In this document: piece after piece, positions 10,144 through 22,400 of the stretch
Position numbering within the stretch: position 1 is the stretch's first letter
Layout: every line of letters begins with the position of its first letter
Assembly: GCA_028023455.1 (NCBI GenBank)
Contig: JAQFVV010006637.1
Location: forward strand, 190,001-254,000
Direction: 5' to 3'
Source: Epiperipatus broadwayi
Lineage: Eukaryota; Onychophora; Udeonychophora; Euonychophora; Peripatidae
DNA length: 64,000 nt
The notes under the pieces: model-generated
Database searches by the model: none
Told to the model about the DNA's origin: nothing
The model's input: only the letters and a program-made list of their open reading frames with translations
Translations under genes and position numbers: made by a program

Positions 10144-13100
10144 AAAAGTAGCTTGTCTAACAGGGACATATTACTATTTAAAAGACAGTGTTGTTCCATT
10201 GTCAGTCTTCATTATTCAATCTGTTACAATATATATTGAAATAGTATATTCTTACAGACTATATGTTTCACCTGTTACCCCATCAGTCTATCTGTGCTAA
10301 CTTTAAACCCCTTGAATACACATATATTAACATAAACATCATTATATATGTATCAGTGCACATATATATGTGAGAACAGACTGTGATATATTATTGGTTT
10401 ATGTATATCGCAGTGTCTCTCTATTTAAAATGTAGATGTTTTTTAAATTGTAGATTTATTGTTTTAAAAAGTCAATTTGTTAGTTTTCATATATATGTAA
10501 AAAAATCATCTAGTACCAGTATATTTATATAACGAAATGTTGTTTAAAAGATTTGCTAAATTTTCTAAAGTTAAATTAAAACATTGTCAATAAAAATCAT
10601 GCCATGCACCTGGTTATAAAATAGTGCATAGACTAAGTTTCTAAATTTATAATTTTGCAATAATATTTTCAAAAGTGAAACTTAGTCAATAACTAAATGC
10701 ACTGAAGCAGGACTATTTTAGATCCCTTTGGGAATCAAATAACTAAACCAAGCTAAAATTATTTGATTTAAAATATTAAACAATAATCAAGTCAATTTTA
10801 CAAATTTTAAATTGAAATTGTAAAAAATCACTAATGGATTCACTCCCCTGTGAATCCAGCTTGTAGAAAAATAATATAGCATTTGAAATTAGTATAAATA
10901 GGCTATATTTTGTCACTTTAAAAATACTCTGTAAAATTATATGTATGTTGCTACCAGAATCGATGCCTGTTTGGATTTTATAATGAGCGAGTAGGAGGGC
11001 CGCAGATTTGCCATTTCTTTCTATGGGAGAATGATAATTTCCAACCCATCCTACATGCTGCAACAATATGTGATCATCATCACCAGGTTGGAGAGTACCA
11101 GCTACAGCCTGCTGTTGAAAGAAGACTATCACCAAGCAAACTATCTGGAAAAGTGCCATAATGCCTACCTCCAAGTGCCTGATGTCCAAGCTGCAGAAGA
11201 GCTTGGTAATATTCTTCATAAACTGCAGAGCTCTATAAATTAATCTGTAAATGGTAAATTAACTATTAAGCTAGCTATTGTAAATCTATGAATGTTCACT
11301 CTCAATTATTAATTTCTTTTAAATTAATACATTCCTAAAATTAAACTGTAAACTTGCTTGAATTCTAAATAATGTAATTCATTTTTTAAACTCATAATAA
11401 CTGCATTCAGTTATTACGTAACTCTTTAAAAATGTGGTCATGCCTATCATTACTGTTTAATTATTTCATTTTCATTTATTTAATATATATGTTATATGCC
11501 AATATTTTGGGTTCAGTGAATAATTATTTTAGTAACTTTTAAGGAGAAATCATTAGTAAGCTCTCCGGTATAATTTAACAATGCTGCTTAGCAGAAATAA
11601 ATCACTGCTTCAAAAATCCTATTCTAATAGATAACAACCGTCACTCGTTATTATCATTGTTATTGATATTATAGTTTTTAAAGTTTGCACGACAAGTTAT
11701 TAAACTTATAATTTTATCTATTAATTAGAAGTAGAATGCTACCTAAGGATGATATCAAAGTATATTTTAAATGTTAAGCCCGTTAAATATACTTTCTCCT
11801 CTCTAATTTAATCGCATATGCATGTGAATACAGATTCAGTGTATTAACTAGATTAATCATTTAGTTATCTCTTTTAATTAGCATAATTACTATATGATAA
11901 TCTAAGAACTGGATTGAGTTAGTTTTAGTAGATAGAAACTATTTAGGTGCATTAATTAATTAATTATATATACACATTTGCATTACTGTGCATTGCGAGT
12001 GTATTCTAACTAAGCACCCATTGGTGTAGCAACATCTTGCTATGTCTTTGTAGGCTAGCAGTGGATGTTGCTCCTGTCCACTTCTGATCAAGTCAGAGCA
12101 CCAAACACGTTTCTGAGTTTAAGATCAGGATGCTTGAGTAGCAGATCTGAGTTTAGTGAACAAATGTTCTTATTTAGTTGTAGCAAGCTATTTAATCTTA
12201 GGGAACTGAATATTTGATACTGAAACCCATGAACAATTACACCACGACTTTAATTTTAGTATTTTATTAGCGCCATAATCTCCAGATGCAAATCTAAAAG
12301 TAACCCCAGTTCTTTTCCTTCTTATTATTAATGCTTCAGAATTAATCTGAACCCATAATCTAGGTTACCAGATTGAATTGGTATATTGAGCTTATTAAAT
12401 TGCTCGTTTGTAATGTAGTTAGAATAATCAGTTTAAAGCTGTATCTAATGATTATCCTAGCCAAAGTCATAGCTTGTAACATTAACAAACCAAAAAATAG
12501 CTTGGCATATCAAAATATAATAGGCACGCAAACACTGGTATCAAAATATAATAGGCACGGTGTATTAACCGCAAACACTGGTATAAATTAAGTTCAATTT
12601 CTCAAGATGAGATCGTTGTATTCATCTCATCATTTCTGTAACGCATGTGTGCGTTAATTATATATGTATCCTAACCTAAGTAATTGCTGAACTTTTGTTT
12701 TATTGAGTTAATTAATCATTTATTTTAATAAACCTATTTAAAATTATAAGTTGTTTCATATCTTTTACTCGCAATACAACTCCAAATCATCCAAATTCCT
12801 TATTATTAATACGTATAATATGCATTCTTTTAGTTAAGTCTTAGCATGTTAACTAGTTTATTTAGTTCTTAATTATATATAAATTGTTAATTATCCCTGA
12901 GTCTTATGTTTCTCCCTTTGCTCAGTCAGCTCACTGAAGAATTGAGACCTCATAAATGTCATTCATAGGGTGTTAAATCATGGAATGCTGATAAATGAAT
13001 TGAAGTTTGGTCAGATTCGAGGTCTCACCACCTCATCTAGATCAGCTTTGGTGTATTTTGTCTGGACTCTGGATTTTGTTAGTGAATGTACAAATATGAC

Positions 13101-13341
13101 TGTTACATATATAAAATAAAAAAGATCGCGAAGTGGAAATATATAATGTTAAATAGATCTACAAATAGTAAATACTATTATAGTAAACGAGACACTCCCC
13201 CCCCCCCCAATCATTCAATAAATTATAGGATAATAAGAAAGCGGCAGCCATTTTCAAAATTATATATATACATAAAAATATAGTTTTTATTATCTTAATG
13301 AGTATATTTTTCATATTTTTTTTCTATCTTTTGTTTTGTAG
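10144..13341. other. AT-rich DNA, no supported gene
   Basis: Several short frames occur but none shows a domain, codon bias or splice context I can defend. A small direct repeat (tatcaaaatataataggcac and caaacactggtat, each twice) lies at 12508-12589. If the lipoxygenase N-terminal exons are in the window they would be here, but I could not find them. Confidence 0.5.
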
Positions 13342-13464
13342 GCATCCATCAACAAGGCAAATTTAAGTTTTATGCACCTTTTGTACTTATTTATAAAAAA
13401 TTACTTTCTAATTCCCAAAAAAGGTTAATGATTTTGGGAATTCAATTAACTAGAAATAAAAATG
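13342..13464 (+). CDS. Lipoxygenase exon 1 of the window
   Basis: Acceptor is a strong pyrimidine tract ending in TTTTGTAG at 13341, and the donor is G|GTAAGA at 13465. It enters and leaves in phase 1. The translation runs from IHQQGKFKFYAPFVLIYKK to MILGIQLTRNKN and aligns with the lipoxygenase segment where a PxxLLYKN-like strand precedes an IQL strand. No upstream partner exon was identified. Confidence 0.85.
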
Positions 13465-16400
13465 GTAAGATTCTTATTAATAATAAAAATCTGAAGTAGT
13501 TATTTCATTTTCACTAATAATTTTAATTATTAGTATTATTTTAGGTATCAATATTGTTTATACTTCACAGTCTTCTCCTAATCGTTATCTCTTTGCTAAA
13601 ATCCATGTCCAATGTGCCGATCATCAGATACACCAGTTCTCCAGTCACTTTGGTAATCTTAGATTTAGATGTCTTATTATTATGATTACAATGTTTAATA
13701 TTTTAGTGTAAGTTGTAGTGAATAATGTTTTTTACAAATTAATGCATATGTTGATAGATAGTATAAATATTAGCATTCATTATTTGTTATTAACATTATT
13801 GCAATATCGCTTTTATTTTGGGCTGAAACTATAGTTAGTTAGATAAATTATAGGCTAAGTACCCATGTGATCTCTCCTGTGAAGATATCATAGAAACATT
13901 CGTTTGATCTACAGAGATTAATCTATGTCCCTTATTATCATGGTATATTGGTTATTGCATTTTTCTGCCATATTCATAACTTGGAGTTTGAACTCAGATT
14001 GAGTATTTCATAGCATTGATTGACTTCCACTTTAAGTACAAAGATTTTTAATACTACTTTAAGGTCCGGAATATGATTTTTATAAACAAAAATGAAGAAC
14101 ATAAAACTTATTAGTTAGCAATAAGACACATTTGCTTGCATTTTTCTGCCACTTCCGTAATTTGGAGTTTGAACTTAGACCGCTACTTCATAGTATTGAC
14201 TGACTTCCACTTTAATTACAAAGATTTTTAACACTACTTTAAAGTGTATACCGTAAGCCTTTTGTGAACAGAAATGAAAAACATAAAACTCATTAGTTAC
14301 TCTTAAGACATATTTGCTTGCCTCAATTGTTAAAAGGATATTATGACAAATTTGACTATAGAAAACACTTTTAATAAATGTATTTATATATAATATAAAA
14401 TCATTGTATATATATATATTCAAATGGCTTCACTGCTTGAGAGTTCATAAGTAGTTCAAGCACTGGAAATCCCAGCACCGGAATCAATCACAGAACCTTA
14501 CCTTACGTTCCACAGTATGACATTCTACCACTGTGCTCAAATGCATAGAACCAAGTTAGCCTACAGAACTTAGGATTCTCAGGCTGCCACCCATCCAAAT
14601 ACTAACTGAGCTTAACATTTATTAACTTTGGTGATTCAAGAAAGCCAATGTGTTCAATGTAATACGAAATTGAAATATAGCATTATCCTTTTATGCATGT
14701 GATCTGAGTTTGAACTTAGGCCAAAAACCTTAAAAAATTTATACAGCCTTGGGTTTTTTTTTCAGCCAATCTATTCAACAAATACAATAAATGGGTGGTA
14801 ATTGGATAGCCAATATTTTTTATCTAAAAAGTAATTATAATTATGCACTCTTTCACATATATTAGTGAAGGTGTAGGTATTTAATATTTAAGATGTTATA
14901 AGCTTAGCCCTTTCGGGATGTAACATTGGATCCCATACTTATAGCTTTAAAAATAATAACTTTGTTATAAATTGTTATTCATTTATGCAAATGTATTTGA
15001 ATATTTAACTAGTCCATTGTTTGGAGAGAGCAAAGCAAGCTTCTCTTCTGTTAATGGCGTTGAGGTTATTGGCAATACAATAAGCCTCTTTAATCTTTCT
15101 TTTGTCATCATTCTTCTCTATGCAAATGATATGGGCAGTAGTAGGTTCAAATGAATGACTTATGGTTGTTTGATAGAATGTCGATGTTCCGTCACTTTTG
15201 TTTTTTGCTCTGGTGTATGTGTATTTATGCTGGTAAACTTGCTTTGCTCACTCCAAACAATGGACTAGTTAAATATTCAAATACATTTGCATAAATGAAT
15301 AACAAATTACAGCAGAGTTATCATTTTTTAAAGCTATGAGTATGGAATCCAAAGTTACATCCCAGAATGCTAAGCTTATAAAATCTTAAATATTAAATAA
15401 TTACAGCTTTAATAACTTATGGGAAAGAGTATATAATTATATAATGAAGAAAAAAGATTTACCTATCTAAGAGGTAATACGGAAAATTATTGAATTCTCC
15501 AATAATCAGGATCAATCTGCTGAGCACTGCATTATATAGTCATGTGATTAGTTGTTCAAAAAATCATGTGACATTTAAATACTCAAGCATCTATGAAGAC
15601 TGTTAAGAATGCACCCATCATGCAATGCACTAATTAATCATATGATTAAATTCAGGATTTCATGTGATGGTTGAGTACTCAAACATTTATTAAAGTTATT
15701 ATGCGATGATTTGACATACAATATCCAATTTATTTATATTGTTAGTTGTTTAGAAGGTCATGTGACATTTGAATATCCACGAAATAGGTTGAACCCGATA
15801 GTCTCATTAAATTGACTCAACTTCAATATTTTGTTACGTTGTTCAGCTCAAAATTGAATAAGGAATTTTTACTTTCGAGTCCCGAAGTGCACGGATGTAT
15901 TCAGTGAGTTTCTAATTCCTTTTTTAATTAGAAGATAAACTAAAATTTTTTTTTTTTTTTCATATGTCATAGCATCTGCCGGGACGCGAACCCACACCCG
16001 TCTGCAACCAACTACTTGCTTGCATGGCAGCTGCGATACCTCTCGGCTAACAACGCAAGACTAAACTAAAATTTTGAAAGTAACTCGGAGTGAATTATGA
16101 CAGCCATAGATTAAAAAACTGAAACATATTTAAATACATATTTCATTATTAACATACATATATGTAAAATGGAGTTCTAAAATATTTCTGATAAAATATT
16201 TTTACTACTTATTAGGAATTTAGCAGGACTTCGATTACATATCCAATGCATATAAAATAAGATTTGATAAATTTTTGAAAATAAATATCGAACATGCAAT
16301 TTGAATTTATTACACATTAATATTTATTTTAAGGATTTTGCCATTTTATGATGGAAGCCATCGCGATTTCTCATAATAACTATTTACTAAACAATAACCA

Positions 16401-19400
16401 TCCCCTAGGAATACTGCTTGAACCTCATTTTCAAGAAACTATCGGTTTAAATTTTTTGGCAAGTATTCATATAACTAAGTATTAATTTTTGTTCTATATA
16501 TATATGTATTAAATTAATTAAGTTTCTAATACTTATTTATACATAATACACGAATTTCATTTATAAATGATATTAAATGAATAAATATAAGAAGCATTTT
16601 AAAAATTTCTTTTTTAAATATATGAATAATATGTGTGCTGCTTTGCTTTTATTAAAAAAAACGCAATTGTAAACGAATATATATATATATATTATAAGTA
16701 CTACTATATAATCAATTGTATTATTATTATTATTTTTTCAGGGACGGATGACTCTTTTATCGCCCGCAATTTCAATAAATGAAAATATTTCTTGTATAGG
16801 CAAGTTGATAATATAAATCGTAAGAGAGATCTCTAAATGACTTAATTTGCTGTTGTTGTTGATATTACTTTGTGTACTGCCAATAAATATTTCCATTAGA
16901 TTTTTTATTTCTATTTTGAATTTATATATTTATTTATGCATTCATTTTTTTGCATTGTATTTTAATTTAATCTCTAATATATTTGAATAATTTTATAGGT
17001 ACTCCTGCAGGTATGCAGATATTTCTCAACTGTACTAAGAATAGATCTTTCTTAGACCAAAGTTTTCCCGATGAATTAAGAAAGCGGGGTTTTGATGAAG
17101 ACAAAACAGATCAATTGGAGGTAAAGTATTTATTTTATTATTGGAGACAGAGATTTAAAATCTTATAAAGAGTTTTTTTTTTTAACTAATATTATTTATT
17201 ATTTTATTGCTTTAAAGGCTTACTATTACAGAGAAGATGGTTTCAAAATATGGAACGCTATCTACAAATACGTCACTAATTTTGTGAATTGTATCTATAG
17301 TGACGACATTTCAATAAATAAAGATGAAAGTAAGAAATTTTACTGTCACATTATTGGCATTTAATATAAGTTAATTTTATAAAATTCATAAATATTAAAT
17401 AAATAAAAAATTTTATCTTTAAGTTCTTCAAAATTTTGCATCAAATATAGCTGATCCTAAACAAGGCAACGTGGTTGGATTTCCAGAAAGAATAACAACA
17501 AAAAAACTTTTATGTGTAAGAATTACTATATATGTATGGTATCTTTTTAAATGTTTTTAGCAAATTTTGTAAGGTATACTGAATATTTTTAACCTAATAT
17601 AGAAATTAATTTGCTTTAGTACTAATAAAAAAATAATTTTAATTAAATAAAATTGTTCTGTTTGATTAATAAAGTAATAAATATTACGTGTGTGCTTGTG
17701 TATATATTTAAAACTAATTAAAGTAATATTACTATATTTTGTATAAAATGTTTATATATAGAAAATAGTCAGACAGGAAATTAAGTAGTTGTATTTTTAT
17801 ATTGAACTATTTCCATCATCTAATATGAGTATTAAATGTCTTTAGAAAAATTTAACTTTATTTAAATATTCCAAATACATTCAATTGTTAGTAATAAGAC
17901 AGTTTAGTATATGCACAAACTGATGATTAGAAGAGAGAAACAGATGTGTCTTAGGTAGCAGACTATGTATGTGCCAATGAACATATGTTCAATTAAGAAA
18001 ATCCAAAAATATTGGATAGAAAAGATAAGTTACAAAGAAGAAAATTTAAAGAAGCTGCTCACATAACAATAGCAAAAAATCCCATAAACCAACCTAGTGT
18101 GACTATACATAATATATGAAAAACACTAATCAACTTTGCTCTTATGAAAAAGTGGAGAAATCAGGAGGATTCTTTGGTAGGATAGTCAGTTGGTTAGAGA
18201 ATTACCTTAAAATTCAATACTCAAGAATCTAAGGGTCCAGGTTTGAATCCTATGCTAGTATTGTCACTGGTCAGGTCAGCAACACCTGAAGAAGAGGGGA
18301 GAAAAATACCTCTCAAAACGTTGTGCATATACTAACCTGTTTGCTGTGATATTACTAACAGTTAGTGCATATACTAACCTGTTTGCTGTGATATTACTGA
18401 AACAGTCGACCTTAGTTGAAGATCGAGTTTCACTGTTCTACCACAGCCCATGTGTCGTCCTGCTCCTTTTTCTGTTGTTGTTGTAAAATGTATATAAACT
18501 ATACATGTATTTCTGAGAAGTGTCTATGAGATTTATAAATATAAATCTGAAATAAAAACTTTCTTTAATTATTTTAAATATTAACTTTTGTAGATGCGAC
18601 TCAGATATATATACATATATTACAGGAGCTTATATATATAATTAAAAATAGTAAATAATTTTTTTTGTCTTTTAAAATTGTATTTTTTTACTTTTATTTT
18701 AATACTTTGTAATTACTTTTTTGTCATAAAACTACATATAAATTCAAGATGGAAGATGCATTCGTTAACTGTCCAGGAATAATTAAAGGGATGGAAAGTT
18801 TGTTTCATGATTTTAAAAGGAATTTGTAAATTAAAGTTAAGGAAAGTAAAATCTAAAACAAAGCTAATTGATTTTAGTTAGCTATTAACATTTTTATCAA
18901 ATCCGTTTCCAATCTGAAAATTGGTTTGAATTTATTTTGGACAGTTATCTCACGACTGCATCTCTGCTAACAATAGAGGAAAGATTTTTTAAATTAAGGA
19001 TTCATTAGAGTCAGGAAGTTTAATTAAAACAAACATTCTTTGAGTGGCTAAAAACTGACATAAATAGGGCTAAAAATCTATTGTGTCAGAGTTTGGTCAA
19101 TCATTGTTAGCCGACTCTACATCCATTTAATTTTTGAGGGGCCTAAGCCACCTTCCCCTCTGTCTTCAACCCGACTCATGCTGAGATGTAGCTCCTACTG
19201 CTCAAGAGTGACCGTGCCATCAAAGAATGCCGCCTGCCATAGAAGATTCATCAATACTTCATGGAATCCTGAGTTAACCAGCCCAAAGACAGTATAATCG
19301 CATTAGCTAATTTTAATTTGTAATTTAATTTGTAAACTAATGTTTTCTTTATGTTTAATTTTTTTTTTAAAAACTCGCTAATCGGCGAGTATGTTAATCT

Positions 19401-22400
19401 TTTTGTATCAATTCTCTGCTATGTTTACTACCAAATTTTTCATCCAACTCATGCTTCTTATTATTTTTATAATTTAGTGTGGTTATAATTTAATTTTAAT
19501 GATATTTTTATATTTTTACTTAATTTTATTTGTAAATGTCTTACGAACTTTTGTGGAAAAGAAAAGGGAGAGGGGAATTAATGGGTTCTTGTTATTTATT
19601 TCTAAATATCTCATAAGATTGGGTTTGTACTTTAAATGAATACCGGGTTTTTTTAAAATAAATGTTTTATCGTAAATTTATACAAAATGTATAAATACTT
19701 GGCAATCTGGGGTGGATATTGGTGTCTGTTAATTTTATTAATTTCTTTATTGATCATTATTGCCAAAAAGGCTGGCGACTTAAATCTATTCTGTTATTTG
19801 CACTTTTGAGTGCGTGAATTTTAGTTTTTTTTAATATGTTAAAAGAAAATATTGATTCAAGAAAGGGGAGCAATGCACACTTCATTAATTATAGTTTAAC
19901 TTATGATAAATGACCTTAGTTTACATGGGTCATTATTTTAGCATATCATTACATATTTGTTTAACCATTTAAGGCTTTACTTTAATATTTAAATTCAGTG
20001 ACTTTATATTATTATGATAGCATTGCTGGTATATATCAAATTATTAATAAGCTGCATAGGGCTTTGATCTGATTCACCTGTACCTCATTCCAGGGAGTCA
20101 TGATCATCTTCATTCATTATTCTTCTCCAAGTATATATTTATATACTGCTTTGATTTGCCAGTACCTCATTCCAGGAATTCAAAGCCTCCTCTCTTTAAT
20201 GTCCTCGTTTATGATAGAAGTCTATGTCTACTTCTAGAACATGCATGTTAGAGTAGATGAAGCTCTGTATGGATGCACTGTGGCCTGGCCCATAGAAACT
20301 TTCTACCTACCTTTTCTTTCGGTACCACTCTAGCATAAAGCTGGTGTGTACCACCTTTAAAAAAAATTGCAGAATGACCTTGTCCTGGACAAATGTGCCA
20401 TTTCCTCTAGCTGATATTATGCTAGCACCGCCATTTCTTATAGTTAGTTTTCTAGCCTGTTTAGCAAAATAAATCATAATGATATGTGATAATAAAATGT
20501 TTTTCTCTTTGTAATATTTTCCGTTGGAATTTAAATCCAACTTCTCATGAAGCTGCCCTTCCCTTTATTGAAATAAGCCGTTCCGCAATTATAGAGTTTC
20601 ACTATATTCTATTGTTAAATGCCAAAAATGTAAAATAAATAATGTTTTAGTCTTCTTACTGATCAAAATGTATCCATATTTTAATTGTTATAAGTAAAGT
20701 CTCTAAATGAAAATAAACTTATGTATCAAATGCTAAGGGCATCATACTAAAATCGTATAATCAGCGAAACTCTATTGTATCTGTATAAAATATATTTGTT
20801 TTAAATGTATAAAACATCCACAAAACCACTCATATAAATCCATTTTTTGTAATATTTGCCGCATTAAATTAATATTTGTTAAAATAAAAGTAATTGTATC
20901 AAGTTTGTTAAATGTTTATAATGAAAATAAAGCTTTAAATGTGTGAAGTTGATTATATATATATATAACTCATCTTGAATTTTGTCCAAATAAATATTTA
21001 TATTTTAAACTTTAATCCAGTTGTTCGAATCTCCTTAATAATATTTGTATTTATGTATATTTTTAACTTAATATCTTGGGTTCACTCAATCCCTCATCAT
21101 CATCATCAGCTGAGTTCTCATGCAAAACGTTGTAGCACCGGGCTGGGATAGAATGAATTTATGTGGTATCACTGTAGGTGTTGTCCTTAGTGTTATAGAT
21201 TTGGGGAATGGGCAAATAGGTTAGAATTCATGATTGCTCCTGACCTGTGTATCTCGAACATGATTGGATTTGGGGTACTTTTGCTTAGATTCTAAATCTT
21301 GTTGGATGGACATACATTTTCGACCGGTATATTACTAACAGGTTTTTGCTGTGATATTACTAACAGTTGGTGCATATACTAACCTGTTTGCTGTGATATT
21401 ACTAACAGTTGAATGTATTTGGAATATTTAAATAAAATTAAACTTTTCTAAAGACATTCAACACACATATTAGATGATGGAAATAGTCCAATATAAAAAT
21501 AGAGCTAAAAATAAGAGGAATTTACTAATAGTTAAAACTGATTTAACATTGACCAATATAAATAGAAACCCTATAGAAATAAAAGGGATAGCAACTGTGC
21601 CAGTGAAAGTAAATAATAGACTTAAAACTCTGCCTTTATGTATAATTACAAGAGATTTAAGCCTTATTGTAGGCAGAAATTGGTTTAGGCCATTAGGCAT
21701 TAGAATAAACAATTGAAAATGAGTACAGCTGGAAACAAAAGTTCATAAAAAGTTTTCACAATTATTTCACTCAGCTGATTGATATTGAATTAATGGAAAA
21801 TGCTCAACCTGTGGTCTGCAGACCTAAGAAGTTTTATTTTGTGTTGCAAACGAAGGCAGAAGAAACACTTAAAATTTAGTAGAATGGGGAATAATAACCC
21901 ATGTTGTAGAATGCATCATGGGAAATGTCCATTGTAGTAATATTAAAATCAGATGTGGTGATTATCATGTAGCCTCGAATAAATGTATTAACAAAAAAGT
22001 GTATCCTGTACTTAATGTTTGGAAAGCATCACTTCCAATGATGTCATGATTGATTTATATATCTTTTTTTTTGGTCAGATTCCAGTAACAACAGAACAGC
22101 AAAACTTCTGGCATTAAATATACATTTGGAATTTTTTGGACATAATATATTATTGCATGAAATAACCATTTCCCTGAATGTGTTTCATGCTAAGATGGAT
22201 CGGGTGGTACTGGATATGAATGGAGCCTTTCCCTATCTCAATGATATTTTAATAACCACAGAAACAGAGAGTAAATATAGATGCACTTGTTAATAAAGTA
22301 TATGAAAAAAAATTACTGCACCTCTAAATGTCATAAAATGTGTTTGTGCACAAAGAAATTGAAGTTTTAGGGCATGTGATTAATAGCAAAGAGTGGGGCT

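Noticed and set aside
10776-11219. 147-codon frame on the minus strand with hydrophobic segments
   Set aside because: No family match, no splice or regulatory context, composition expected of AT-rich non-coding DNA.
16459-16742. A second frameshift between lipoxygenase exons 3 and 4
   Set aside because: It disappears if exon 3 ends at the GC donor at 16459, which also gives a gap-free family alignment.
18171-18262. Functional tRNA gene
   Set aside because: Acceptor and anticodon stems do not pair properly and the block recurs inside a dispersed repeat, so it is a tRNA-derived repeat head.
21470-21712. Minus-strand hydrophobic frame of 80 codons
   Set aside because: It is the antisense of the Gypsy protease remnant.
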